64,000 nucleotides of DNA from Streptomyces sp. S4.7 (GCF_010384365.1 NZ_CP048397.1:7755683-7819682), one strand, 5' to 3'. Numbered from the stretch's first letter, positions 43,468 through 51,720 are shown. The notes: a model not told the origin generated them from the sequence alone. Made by a program: numbers and translations.

Positions 43468-43809
43468 TCACGGGGCATCGAGGGATCGCGGACGAGTGCC
43501 ACTCGTCCGCGATCCTTTGCGTTCACGGCCCCGGGCCGCCGCACCGGACGAAGCCGCGTGCAGGGAACGCAGGGCGAGCAGCAGGACACCGATGTCGTCG
43601 AGGTAGACGGGGTCGGGCAGCAGGTCCACGGGGCTCACCACATAGACGAGCGCGCCCCAGTACGCGGCGCGGTTGCTCAGCGGCACCCCGGCCTCGCGCA
43701 GCAGCGCACGGGTCCGGAAGACCTTGACGAACAGAACGATCGTCGTGGCGAGCATCGCCACCACCGCGACGGCGGCGACGGCCAGGGCGACCGTGAGGTT
43801 GATGTCCAT
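43468..43809 (-). CDS. YkvA/DUF1232 small membrane protein
   Basis: The 113-residue protein has an N-terminal membrane helix (LTVALAVAAVAVVAMLATTI) and the DUF1232 signature YVVSPVDLLPDPVYLDDIGV near 55-75. The function of the family is unknown. CAGGAGG precedes the ATG. Its last 16 or so codons are encoded by the arm of a 15-bp terminator hairpin shared with the convergent carbonic anhydrase gene. Confidence 0.85.
   Translation of the reverse strand: MDINLTVALAVAAVAVVAMLATTIVLFVKVFRTRALLREAGVPLSNRAAYWGALVYVVSPVDLLPDPVYLDDIGVLLLALRSLHAASSGAAARGRERKGSRTSGTRPRSLDAP
43483..43515. terminator. 15-bp perfect terminator hairpin
   Basis: GGATCGCGGACGAGT (43483-43497) and ACTCGTCCGCGATCC (43501-43515) pair perfectly with a 3-nt loop and are followed by TTT on the + strand. 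It ends the carbonic anhydrase transcript and lies inside the 3' end of the YkvA coding region. Confidence 0.75.
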
Positions 43810-44271
43810 CGTTTCCGTGGCCTCCTGAGGCGGGCGCCTTGCCCGTCCCGGAGCGTGTTCCCGTAGCGGGGCGCTCCAGCGGGCGAATTGAGCGGGTTCA
43901 CCGTGTTGCCTCCCCTTCCGGGACGCCTCCCGAACCTCTACACGCTCGGCGTATACAGTGTGTGTATAGCGACTGGCATGTCATGGGAACCCGCCTGGCC
44001 CGGCATGTTCTGCCCTGCCCGGCTCCGTCCGGCCGACCCCGCGCCCGCTCACGGTGACGGGTACCGGATGTAAGTACCCGCCCCTCCGGGGGCCACCTCC
44101 GCGCGCCAGCGCCACCCCACCTTCCGCGCGACCCCGCTCGCACACACCACCGCGAGGCCCCGGGGCGGGCCCCGCCGTGCCCGCCCACCCGGGGGCCGGT
44201 GGCCGCCGGGTGCCGAGCGGTTCCACGCCGGGCGCCGAGACGCGCCGCGAGAGCACAGGGAGAGCACCGTC
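43810..44271. other. 462-bp gap with an orphan operator
   Basis: No convincing gene is seen. The clear feature is TATACA-GTGTG-TGTATA (43952-43968), a perfect 6-5-6 inverted repeat of regulator-site type in otherwise GC-rich DNA. ATGs at 43979 and 43984 follow, but the frames have poor codon bias and no family match. With the broken deacetylase just downstream, this may be the control region of a lost gene. Confidence 0.45.
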
Positions 44272-44707
44272 ATGCCCCCAATCGCCACACCCCGCTCCGC
44301 CATGCCCGAAAACGCCCCGATCGCACGAGTGCGCCGTACGGCCACCGCCGCACTCGCCGCCGTCGCGGCCCTCGCCCTGACCCTCACTGGCTGCGGCACG
44401 CAGACCCTCTCGCCCGCCTCGGTAAGGGCGGACGCGGGAGGCGGCGGCGAGGGGTCCTACGGCTCCGTCGACTGCGCCGAGGTCAAGTGCATCGCCCTCC
44501 ACGACCGATTCCGACCTCATCGAGAAGCGCATCGTCGACGACGCGTCCGCCGACGGGATCATCCTGCTCCACGACATCTACGACGGGACGGTCCCCGCCG
44601 TGCCCGGGATCATCGAGCGCCTGAAGGAGCGCGGCTACACGTTCGTCACTGTTCCGCAGCTGTTCGCGCCGGCGGTCCCGAAGCCCGGCGAGGTCTACCG
44701 CCCATGA
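44272..44707 (+). pseudogene. Polysaccharide deacetylase lipoprotein with the catalytic core deleted
   Basis: The start encodes a lipoprotein signal (LALTLTGCGTQT) and the opening VDCAEVKCIAL that leads into the NodB domain of peptidoglycan or chitin deacetylases. The LTFDDGP catalytic motif should follow. Instead the match resumes in another frame at about 44505 with DSDLIEKRIVDDASADGIIL, then LLHDIYDGTVPAVPGIIERL, the C-terminal end of the same family, to TGA at 44705-44707. A central part, roughly 100 or more residues, is missing, so the gene cannot be functional. Confidence 0.78.
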
Positions 44708-44731
44708 GGAGGTCGGACGAACATGAGGGGA

Positions 44732-44785
44732 TGAACAAACTGTTCAACATGATCTATTGACATCGACATGTGTGCCCACCATGCT
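44732..44785 (+). promoter_or_regulatory. Leaderless promoter with adjacent inverted repeat
   Basis: A consensus TTGACA (44757-44762), 17-nt spacer and CATGCT (44780-44785) place the start at about 44792, at the ATG of the next gene. Just upstream, TGAACA-AAC-TGTTCA (44732-44746) is a perfect 6-bp inverted repeat that could bind an activator or repressor. The spacing is one base too long for the actinobacterial LexA box. Confidence 0.45.
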
Positions 44786-44792
44786 GGCGTGC

Positions 44793-45242
44793 ATGCCATC
44801 GACTTCCGGCCAGCCCCCCTTCGACCCCTTCACCGCGCCTCACCCGGACCAGGCACGTGCGCACCGCGTGCACGCGTCCCTGTTCCGTATCGCCGAGCGG
44901 CACGCGGCCACGGATGCCCAGCGCAGCCGGCAGACCCATCCGTCCGTCATCGCGCCGCACGAAGCCGTCAGGCTCGTGTCGTTCCTGCTCAGCGGGGCGG
45001 CGAAGCCGGAAGAGGGTGAGCCGGAGGTGGACCACGCCGACATCACCGCCGCACTGAGCCTCGTGCCGCGCGCCCGCGGGGACATGGACGAACTGGAGGC
45101 GGGACTCCTCCAGATGGCGCGCGGCCGGGGCATGACCTGGCAGGAGGTCGCCTTCGGCCTCGGTCTCGGCACCCCGCAGGCCGCCCGTCAGCGCTACGAA
45201 CGGCTGGTCGGGCGTACGGCGACGGATCAGGACGCCGAGTAG
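44793..45242 (+). CDS. Conserved hypothetical protein, possible DNA-binding type
   Basis: The 149-residue protein has a helix-turn-helix-like C-terminus (MARGRGMTWQEVAFGLGLGT, PQAARQRYERLVGR), a pattern seen in small actinomycete DNA-binding proteins. The middle is acidic (EEGEPEVDHADITAAL). The ATG at 44793 fits a leaderless promoter with a consensus -35 box. The function is not known. Confidence 0.7.
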   Translation: MPSTSGQPPFDPFTAPHPDQARAHRVHASLFRIAERHAATDAQRSRQTHPSVIAPHEAVRLVSFLLSGAAKPEEGEPEVDHADITAALSLVPRARGDMDELEAGLLQMARGRGMTWQEVAFGLGLGTPQAARQRYERLVGRTATDQDAE

Positions 45243-45333
45243 ACCGGAGCGGCGGCCACCTGGACCCTCACCTGGAGGGGCAGACGGCACGTCGTGCGCG
45301 GCGAGCGGGAGAGCCGGCAGGCAGAGTAGAGCC

Positions 45334-46380
45334 ATGGTGACCATCTCTACGGGTGACGGGCAGCCGTCCCGCACTCTCCTCGGCAGCTGGCCGACCCCGC
45401 TCGAACCGATGCCGCGGCTGGCCCGCGCCCTCGGCCTCGGCGCCGACGACCTGTGGGTCAAACGCGACGACCTCGTCGGTCTCGGCGGCGGCGGCAACAA
45501 GGTGCGCAAGCTGGAATGGACCTGTGGGGCGGCGCTGGCCGACGGCGCCACCGTGCTGGTGACGACCGGGGCGCCGCAGAGCAACCACGCGCGTCTCACC
45601 GCGGCGTCGGGCGCCCGGCTGGGGCTGGACGTCGTTCTCGTACTGGCCGGCGGACCCGGTTCGTCCGAGTCGGGCAATCTCACGCTCGACGGTCTGTTCG
45701 GCGCCCGGGTCGTGTGGGCCGGTGATGTCGGCAAGGAGGAACTCGCCTCGATCGCCCGGCACGTGGCGGGCACACTGCGGGACCGGGGCGCCGTGCCGGC
45801 GCTGATCCCCTTCGGCGGATCCAGCGTGCACGGTGCCCGGGGCTACGCCGAATGCGGCCAGGAACTCCTCACCCAGGCAGCCGACCTGGCGACCGTGGTG
45901 GTCGCCCTCGGCTCCGGGGGCACCATGGCCGGGCTGGTGGCGGCACTGGGACCCGAGCGGGTGCTGGGAGTCGATGTCGGGGCCGTCGCCGACCCCGGCC
46001 GTGTCGTGTCGCACCTCGTCTCCGGTCTCTCCGGGACGCACTGCCCGCCGGAGTCCCTGCGGATCCGCCTCGATCAGGTCGGATCCGGCTACTCCGCGCT
46101 CACGGAACCCGTGATGACCGCGCTCACGCTGGCGGCCCGCACCGAGGGCATGGTGCTCGACCCCGTCTACACCGGCCGCGCGATGGCCGGACTGACGGCG
46201 GCGGTCGAGGCCGGCGACATCACACCGGGCCGGCGCACCGTCTTCCTGCACTCGGGCGGTCTGCCCGGTCTCTTCGGCCACCGGCCGGCCCTCGAACGGG
46301 CGGCGGCCGAACTGGCTGTGGACGGCGACCCGTTGAGCACCTGGGAACCCTCGTCGAGGGCGCCGGACCGTCCGAAGTGA
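45334..46380 (+). CDS. PLP-dependent D-cysteine desulfhydrase-like enzyme
   Basis: The 348-residue fold-type II PLP enzyme is related to AcdS: GGGGNKVRKLEW holds the PLP Lys and APQSNHARL the Ser. The pair that defines ACC deaminase is changed: DPVYTGRAMAG has Thr for Glu, and FLHSGGLPGLFG replaces the HLGGQP segment. D-cysteine desulfhydrase or a related amino-acid deaminase is therefore more likely. It lies 2.9 kb from acdS and is a paralogue rather than a copy. Confidence 0.85.
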   Translation: MVTISTGDGQPSRTLLGSWPTPLEPMPRLARALGLGADDLWVKRDDLVGLGGGGNKVRKLEWTCGAALADGATVLVTTGAPQSNHARLTAASGARLGLDVVLVLAGGPGSSESGNLTLDGLFGARVVWAGDVGKEELASIARHVAGTLRDRGAVPALIPFGGSSVHGARGYAECGQELLTQAADLATVVVALGSGGTMAGLVAALGPERVLGVDVGAVADPGRVVSHLVSGLSGTHCPPESLRIRLDQVGSGYSALTEPVMTALTLAARTEGMVLDPVYTGRAMAGLTAAVEAGDITPGRRTVFLHSGGLPGLFGHRPALERAAAELAVDGDPLSTWEPSSRAPDRPK

Positions 46381-46412
46381 CGGTACGTCAGTAATGGTGG
46401 ACCGGCCGGAAG

Positions 46413-48308
46413 TCACGAGTCCGGCTCGGTGAGCGCGGCCCGCTGCCGGGCCGTGCGCACCGCCGCCGAGAGACTGCCGATGTCGTACGCCCCGTGGTGA
46501 CGCCGCCCGTTGACGAAGAAGGTCGGCGTCCCCGACACCCCGCTCAGATCGGCGGAGTCCACGTCGTCGGCGACCCGCGCCGCGCCCTTGTGACGGCGCA
46601 GGTGCCGCTCGAAGCGCTCCGTGTCCAGGCCCAGGTCGGCGGCGAGGCGCAGCGCGTCCGCGAACCGCAGCGTGCCCTCGTGCGCGAGCAGGAGATCGTG
46701 CATCTCCCAGAACGCGCCCTGGTCGTACGCGGCCTCCGACGCCTCGGCGCCGAGCATCGCCCCCGGGTGCACATCGGTCAGCGGCATGTGCCGCCAGACG
46801 TAGCGGACGTCTCCGAAATCGGCCAGCAGCTCCCGGATGACCGGTTCGGCCTTTCCGCAGTACGGGCAGTCGAAGTCGCCGTACTCCACGACCGTCACCG
46901 GCGCCTCCAGCGGGCCACGGATCTTGTCGCTTCCGGAATCGACGGGGACCGCCAGGTCGACGATCGATTCGGCGGTGCCCAGCAGGGCCCGGTTCCGGCG
47001 CCGTCTCGGCAGCAGCCCGATCACCGCGCTGACGGCCCAGGTCACCGCGAACGCGCAGAGCAGCGCCGTCAGCGTGCCGACCTTCGCCTCCTCCAGATGA
47101 TCGCCGTCGAAGGCGAGGGTGGCGATCAGCAGCGACACGGTGAACCCGGCGCCCGCGATCGTCCCGCCGGCGGTGACGGCGCCCCAGCCGACCGGGGGAC
47201 GCAGCCGGCCGTGGCTGAAGCGGGAGGTCAGCCATGAGGCGGTGAGCACCGCGACCGGCTTGCCCACGACGAAGGCGCACACGATGCCCAGCGTGACGGG
47301 TGAGGTGAAGGCCTGCGACAACTCGTCGGGGGTGATCCTGATCCCGGCGTTGGCCAGCGCGAACACCGGCACGATCGCATAGCTGGACCACGGGTGGTAC
47401 ATCCGCAGCAGCCGGTCGTTGGGCGAGATGGCCGACGCCAGCCCGAGCCGCGCGGAGCGTTCGAGCTCCGGCGTCGGCTGTTCCCTGAACCGGCGGAACA
47501 GGCCGGAGGCGCGTTCCAGATCACCCCGGTCGGCGGGGTACGCGGAGGTGAAAAGGCCCATCACCAGCCCGATGACGACGGGATCGACACCGGACTCCAG
47601 CAGCGCCACCCATGCGGCGACGGCCGGCGGCGCGTAACAGACGCCCCGGCGTACCCCCTCGTGGCGCAGGATCATGATCACCCCGAGGGCGCCGAGAAAG
47701 ACCAGCAGTGCGAGGGGCGCGACGCTCTCGCTGTAGGCGAAGGTGATGACGGCGAGAGCCACGAAGTCGTCGACGACGGTCACGGCCAGGATGAACGTCC
47801 GCAGACCGGTGGGCAGACGTCTGCCCAACAGCGCGAGCATGCCGAGGGCGAAGGCGGTGTCCGTTGACATCGCGGCGCCCCAGCCGTAGGCGGTGCCGTT
47901 CCCGGCGTTGACCAGGAGATAGATCGCGACGGGCACGAGCATGCCGCTGACCCCGACGAACACGGGCAGCGCGATACGCCGTCCGTCACGCAGCTCGCCC
48001 ATGTCCCGCTCGCGGCGCGCCTCAAGACCGACGACGAAGAAGAACACCGCCATCAGACCGCTGTTGACCCAGTCCCGCAGGTCGAGGGACAGGCTCCGCG
48101 ATCCGAACGACAGCGCCACATGGGTCCGCCAGAAGCGCTCGTACGACGCGAGGTCGGCGTTCGCCCAGGCGAGCGCGGCGAGCACGGCGGCCAGCAGGAC
48201 GGCCGCGCTGCCCGTCTCGGTACGCAGGAACTCCCGCCACGGCGTGCGCGTCGGCCCGCCGCACCGCGTCTGCCCGGTGTAGTCGGCATCGGGGGAGGGA
48301 TCGGTCAT
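46413..48308 (-). CDS. nhaA: NhaA Na+/H+ antiporter fused to a DsbA-like thioredoxin domain
   Basis: The protein of about 631 residues has an NhaA domain with about 12 membrane helices (FFFVVGLEARRERDMGELRD, MSTDTAFALGMLALLG, VTVVDDFVALAVITFAYSES with the ion-binding Asp pair). A thioredoxin-fold domain (about 440-625) with CPYC in EYGDFDCPYCGKAEPVI and the cis-Pro loop SGTPTFFVNGRR follows. This fusion recurs in actinomycetes and suggests redox control of the antiporter or a tethered oxidase. The ATG at 48308 (MTDPSPDADY) is preferred over the GTG at 48323. Confidence 0.92.
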   Translation of the reverse strand: MTDPSPDADYTGQTRCGGPTRTPWREFLRTETGSAAVLLAAVLAALAWANADLASYERFWRTHVALSFGSRSLSLDLRDWVNSGLMAVFFFVVGLEARRERDMGELRDGRRIALPVFVGVSGMLVPVAIYLLVNAGNGTAYGWGAAMSTDTAFALGMLALLGRRLPTGLRTFILAVTVVDDFVALAVITFAYSESVAPLALLVFLGALGVIMILRHEGVRRGVCYAPPAVAAWVALLESGVDPVVIGLVMGLFTSAYPADRGDLERASGLFRRFREQPTPELERSARLGLASAISPNDRLLRMYHPWSSYAIVPVFALANAGIRITPDELSQAFTSPVTLGIVCAFVVGKPVAVLTASWLTSRFSHGRLRPPVGWGAVTAGGTIAGAGFTVSLLIATLAFDGDHLEEAKVGTLTALLCAFAVTWAVSAVIGLLPRRRRNRALLGTAESIVDLAVPVDSGSDKIRGPLEAPVTVVEYGDFDCPYCGKAEPVIRELLADFGDVRYVWRHMPLTDVHPGAMLGAEASEAAYDQGAFWEMHDLLLAHEGTLRFADALRLAADLGLDTERFERHLRRHKGAARVADDVDSADLSGVSGTPTFFVNGRRHHGAYDIGSLSAAVRTARQRAALTEPDS

Positions 48309-48419
48309 CCCCGGATTCTCCACTCGGCGGGCGGGCGGGCCCGGCAGTGAAGAGTGTGTCGGCCGCGGCTCTTCCCGTACGCCGCCGCGAGAGCGGCCGT
48401 CGTCGGTGGCCGGGCGGGC

Positions 48420-49151
48420 TCACGCGGCGTCGTGGAAGACGAGCCCGAGCGTGTGACGACGACCGGTGCGCACGGTGCTGACCCCGTGCCGCATGGGCGC
48501 GTTCGACCAGCCGCGCGCGGAGCGCACCGGCCGGTCCCGGGTGGTGAAGACCAGCCCGTGGCCCTGGGCGATGGTGGCCGACGAGCCGCGTGACTGGGCG
48601 CGCGGACGCTGCTCGGTCATGATGAACTCCCCGCCGCCGAAGTCCTCTCCGGGTACGTCCAGACCGACCACGACCTGGAGCGGGAAGACCATGTCGCCGA
48701 ACACGTCCCGGTGCAGGGCGTTCCAGTCGCCGGCGCCGTAACGCAGCAGAATCTGCGCCGACTTGGCCTGCCCCGCCTCGTGACACATCGTCAGCCACTC
48801 GTCCAGCGTGTCGGGCCAGGGCGCCGCCTTGCCGAGCTTCCCGGCCCAGTCGCGGGCGACGGGCAGCAGCCGCGGATAGAGCGCGGCCCGCAACTCCCTC
48901 ACGAGATCGGGAAGTTCATGGGTGAAGTAGCGGTACTGTCCGGACCCGAACCGGTGGCGGGCCATGTCCACGGTCGTCCGGAACCGTTCCCCGTCGTCGT
49001 ACAGCACGCTGATCGCACGGCACTCGGCGGGGGAGAGGAGCGGCTGTCCGGTGAGGGCGTTGCCGTACGCGTTCAGGTCGCCGGTGATCGCGTCCCAGTC
49101 CTGCGCGGCGACGCGATCACCGGTCCTGCCCGCCGTGTCGATGGTCCGCAT
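48420..49151 (-). CDS. 2OG-Fe(II) oxygenase (Oxygenase-NA-like)
   Basis: The 243-residue protein has the motifs I associate with PF09859: RTTVDMARHRFGSGQYRYFT, AQILLRYGAGDWNALHRDVF (Fe ligands H and D), GLDVPGEDFGGGEFIMTEQR and MRHGVSTVRTGRRHTLGLVF (third His and 2OG Arg). The family has been proposed to demethylate nucleic acids, which would pair with AlkB in this window, but that is not proven. GGAGAGGCGGAGAG precedes the ATG. A perfect 16-bp palindrome lies 31 bp upstream. Confidence 0.85.
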   Translation of the reverse strand: MRTIDTAGRTGDRVAAQDWDAITGDLNAYGNALTGQPLLSPAECRAISVLYDDGERFRTTVDMARHRFGSGQYRYFTHELPDLVRELRAALYPRLLPVARDWAGKLGKAAPWPDTLDEWLTMCHEAGQAKSAQILLRYGAGDWNALHRDVFGDMVFPLQVVVGLDVPGEDFGGGEFIMTEQRPRAQSRGSSATIAQGHGLVFTTRDRPVRSARGWSNAPMRHGVSTVRTGRRHTLGLVFHDAA

Positions 49152-49181
49152 CGTCTCTCCGCCTCTCCGGTCGCTCTCGGT

Positions 49182-49197
49182 GCACTGTCGACAGTGC
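49182..49197. promoter_or_regulatory. Perfect 16-bp palindrome upstream of the 2OG oxygenase
   Basis: GCACTGTCGACAGTGC reads the same on both strands and lies 31 bp before the oxygenase start. It does not match the LexA box or the PafBC-type promoter closely. It is a likely binding site for an unknown regulator or a short cruciform. Confidence 0.55.
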
Positions 49198-49301
49198 CGC
49201 CCGTGGGCCTTTCCCGCTGGCGGGATTCGGACATCGTCGCGGCGGGGCGCGATGTCCGAGTCCACGCCCTCGATGTGCGGCCGGTCGGTTGCCCGGCAGG
49301 G

Positions 49302-50177
49302 CTATCCGACGGGCAGGTCCGCCTTCGCGAGGAACCCGCGGATCAGCTCGGCGACCTCGTCCAGCGCGCTTTCGAGCAGGAAGTGACCTCCGTCGAGGAG
49401 ATGCACCTGCGCGTCGGGCACGTCGTCGGCGAACGCACGGGCGCCGTCCGGAGCGAAGATCTCGTCGTTCTCGCCCCAGACGGCCAGCAGGGGAGGCCGG
49501 CGGTCACGCAGATAGGCGTGCAGGGTCGGATAGAGCGGCAGGTTGCTCGCGTAGTCGAGCAACAGCTTCAGCTGCACGCGGTCGTTGCCGGGGCGGGACA
49601 CCAGGGCGTGGTCGTGGAGCCAGGTGTCGGGACTGACCAGGCTCGGATCCGCGACGCCGTGCAGATACTGCCACTTGATCATGTCCAGGCTGAAGGCCTC
49701 CCGGATGGCGCCCACCGTCTCGGGGGTCTGCTCGCGCCAGTACGCCCGTGCGGGCTCCCAGAAACTCTCCACGAGGCCGGCCTCGTAGCCGTTGCCGTTC
49801 TGCGTGACGATCGCCGTGATCGCGTCCGGGTCCCGCAGCGCCAGGCGCCAGCCGATCGGGGCACCGTAGTCCTGGACGTAGATGGCGTACCGGGACACCC
49901 CGAGCCCGGCGAGAAGCTGCCGGGTGAGGTCGGCGAGGGCGTCGAAGGTGTAGTCGAACTGCCCGACGGGCGGCGCGTCGGACAGACCGAAGCCGAGATG
50001 GTCGGGGGCGATGACGTGATAGCGGTCCGCCAGCTCCGGGATGAGATGGCGGAACATGAAGGAGCTGGTGGGGAAGCCGTGCAGCAGGACGAGTACGGGA
50101 GCGTCGGCTTCTCCCGCCTCCCGGTAGAACAGCTGCCGGCCCTGAACTGTCGCGTAGCGGTGATGGACATCGGCCAT
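49302..50177 (-). CDS. Alpha/beta hydrolase, haloalkane dehalogenase / epoxide hydrolase-like
   Basis: The 291-residue protein carries HGFPTSSFMFRHLIPELADR (oxyanion region), YVQDYGAPIGWRLAL with an Asp nucleophile in place of Ser near residue 108, and the His motif LDGGHFLLESALDEV. The Asp nucleophile points to dehalogenase or epoxide-hydrolase chemistry. AAGGAGA precedes the ATG. The CGNR regulator gene ends 80 bp upstream on the same strand and may control it. Confidence 0.87.
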   Translation of the reverse strand: MADVHHRYATVQGRQLFYREAGEADAPVLVLLHGFPTSSFMFRHLIPELADRYHVIAPDHLGFGLSDAPPVGQFDYTFDALADLTRQLLAGLGVSRYAIYVQDYGAPIGWRLALRDPDAITAIVTQNGNGYEAGLVESFWEPARAYWREQTPETVGAIREAFSLDMIKWQYLHGVADPSLVSPDTWLHDHALVSRPGNDRVQLKLLLDYASNLPLYPTLHAYLRDRRPPLLAVWGENDEIFAPDGARAFADDVPDAQVHLLDGGHFLLESALDEVAELIRGFLAKADLPVG

Positions 50178-50257
50178 GACGGTCTCCTTGGCTCTGGCCC
50201 CGAGTCTCTGGGCGTGCCACGCCGGTCCGGCCGATCGATCCGCCGGACCGGGTGTGC

Positions 50258-50953
50258 TCACGCCTGCGCCGACTGGGCGGCGTCACGGTGGCGCCGGTAG
50301 TGGCGGGCGACGCGGGCACGGTTGCCGCAGTCGGCGGAACACCATTCCCGGCGTGGGTGGGAGCGCACGAAATACAGCACGCAGCGAGGGCCGTGGCAGG
50401 CCCGCAGCTCGGTCCTGCCGGGCCCGGCGAACAGGCGTACGCCTTCCTCCGCGAGCTGCGACAGGATCCACCCGGACGAGGTGCCCTCGGTGGCGGCAGT
50501 ACGGGTCGGTCCGTTCTCCCCCGTCCACTCCAGCATGGACCAGGAGGGTGTGTACGCGCAGGACTCGTTGACGGCGTCGACCGCCGCCAACACGGCGTCG
50601 GCGTCGGACGCCACTTCGGACGAGCCCCCCGGACCCCTGCCCCGCGTGTCCGCCGTGTCGCCGGTCGTGACTGCGGCGAGACGGCGCAGCGCGTCACGCA
50701 GCCGCCGGAACCGTCGGAGGTCGTCCGCCGACGGTTCCGGCAGCCGCGCGAGGGACGGCCCGTCGGCCTGCGGGAGGCGCGGCCCGACGCCGCGCAGCCA
50801 GGCCGCGAGACCTCCGGGACGCGCCAGCTCGTCGTGCACGCCGTCCCGGTCGGCCCAGACCGTGTTCATGAACTCGACCGGCAGTGGCTCCCCCAGCAGC
50901 GGAGCCGCTGTCGGGAGCGGGCCCTCGGACGTGCCGGGCTCAGTGCTCTCCAT
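50258..50953 (-). CDS. CGNR zinc-finger (ABATE-type) regulator
   Basis: The protein of about 231 residues has an N-terminal stress-sensing ABATE domain (LPVEFMNTVWADRDGVHDEL) and a C-terminal CGNR zinc finger. Cys residues in CHGPRCVLYF and WCSADCGNRARVARHYRRHR bind zinc and the basic helix binds DNA. The family controls nearby enzymes; the hydrolase downstream is the natural target. ATG at 50953 is used, 50965 is possible, and neither has a strong ribosome site. The upstream DNA is A+T-rich. Confidence 0.85.
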   Translation of the reverse strand: MESTEPGTSEGPLPTAAPLLGEPLPVEFMNTVWADRDGVHDELARPGGLAAWLRGVGPRLPQADGPSLARLPEPSADDLRRFRRLRDALRRLAAVTTGDTADTRGRGPGGSSEVASDADAVLAAVDAVNESCAYTPSWSMLEWTGENGPTRTAATEGTSSGWILSQLAEEGVRLFAGPGRTELRACHGPRCVLYFVRSHPRREWCSADCGNRARVARHYRRHRDAAQSAQA

Positions 50954-51015
50954 AGGAGCGATCATAATACGGAAACTAATGGTTGTCGACTGGAGTAAGC
51001 ATGTGGATCCGAATG

Positions 51016-51201
51016 TCAGCGCCGACGTACCTGGGTCCACTCGGCGAACCACCAGACGAACGCGACCAGCACCGCCCAGAGCAGTGCGTGCCCGGCGGCC
51101 GACGGCCAGGGCAGTTCCCCGCCGAACCGCTCCACCCCGGCCGTCGCGGCCCAACTCACGAGCAGAACCACCAGGATCCGGATACGTCGGTGTCTCAACA
51201 T
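51016..51201 (-). CDS. Small membrane protein (hypothetical)
   Basis: The 61-residue frame starts MLRHRRIRILVVLLVSWAAT and has two hydrophobic segments (about 8-25 and 36-53) with a basic N- and C-terminus, as in a small two-helix membrane protein. It lies on the same strand as the ThrRS/RsbW-like pair, 97 bp further on. There is no clear ribosome site and no known family. Confidence 0.4.
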   Translation of the reverse strand: MLRHRRIRILVVLLVSWAATAGVERFGGELPWPSAAGHALLWAVLVAFVWWFAEWTQVRRR

Positions 51202-51297
51202 GAGAGCCGGGTACCCAAGATCATGAGCCGGACACGCGACACGGCCGCACTCGGCTACCCGAAGCCACCGGTGTCACCGGGTAGCCACCGGTGGCGG

Positions 51298-51714
51298 CTA
51301 CCGCGGCAGCACCGCGTAGATCGTCTTGCCGGGACCGGGCCCCGGACCGGGCGCGATCGCCAGCCAGCCCGCCAGCCTGCGGACCATGTGCCAGCCGAAC
51401 CCGCCTCCACCGCCGTCCAGATCGGGGGCGCGCTCGCGCGGCGGCGCCGGGTTCGGGTCGCTCACGGCCACGGTCACCGAGTCCGGCGCCGCGGACAGTT
51501 CGAGCGTGTACCGGCCGCCGCCGTGCCGCAGGGCGTTGGTGACCAGTTCGGACACCACCAGGACGATGGTGTCGACCACGCCGGAGCCCGGCGCCGGAGT
51601 GAGGCTGCCGGTGAAGGCCCTGGCGGTGTCGCGGGCCTCGTGGATCCCCGCCGGACTGTCGCCTCGCACCACGCCCGGTTCGGGCATCACGTCGGTGATC
51701 CTCGTGCCGTTCAT
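51298..51714 (-). CDS. RsbW-like ATP-binding (HATPase) protein
   Basis: The 138-residue protein is a stand-alone GHKL kinase domain of the anti-sigma type: IVLVVSELVTNALRHGGG (N box), VTVAVSDPNPAPPRE (D box) and GGGGFGWHMVRRLAGW (G box). Streptomyces has dozens of these, which act with SpoIIE-type phosphatases or as free regulators. Its start lies 6 bp after the ThrRS stop and its GAGGTGA ribosome site is inside the ThrRS 3' end. It should therefore be cotranscribed and translationally coupled with that gene, an unusual pairing. Confidence 0.85.
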   Translation of the reverse strand: MNGTRITDVMPEPGVVRGDSPAGIHEARDTARAFTGSLTPAPGSGVVDTIVLVVSELVTNALRHGGGRYTLELSAAPDSVTVAVSDPNPAPPRERAPDLDGGGGGFGWHMVRRLAGWLAIAPGPGPGPGKTIYAVLPR

Positions 51715-51720
51715 GCGTGT

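Noticed and set aside
44732..44746. LexA (SOS) box
   Set aside because: The repeat is GAAC-N5-GTTC; the actinobacterial SOS box needs N4. Kept only as an unassigned inverted repeat.
45268..47391. 707-codon leftward frame through the PLP enzyme and NhaA genes
   Set aside because: It crosses two well-supported genes in a different frame and gives a repetitive Arg/Gly-rich translation.
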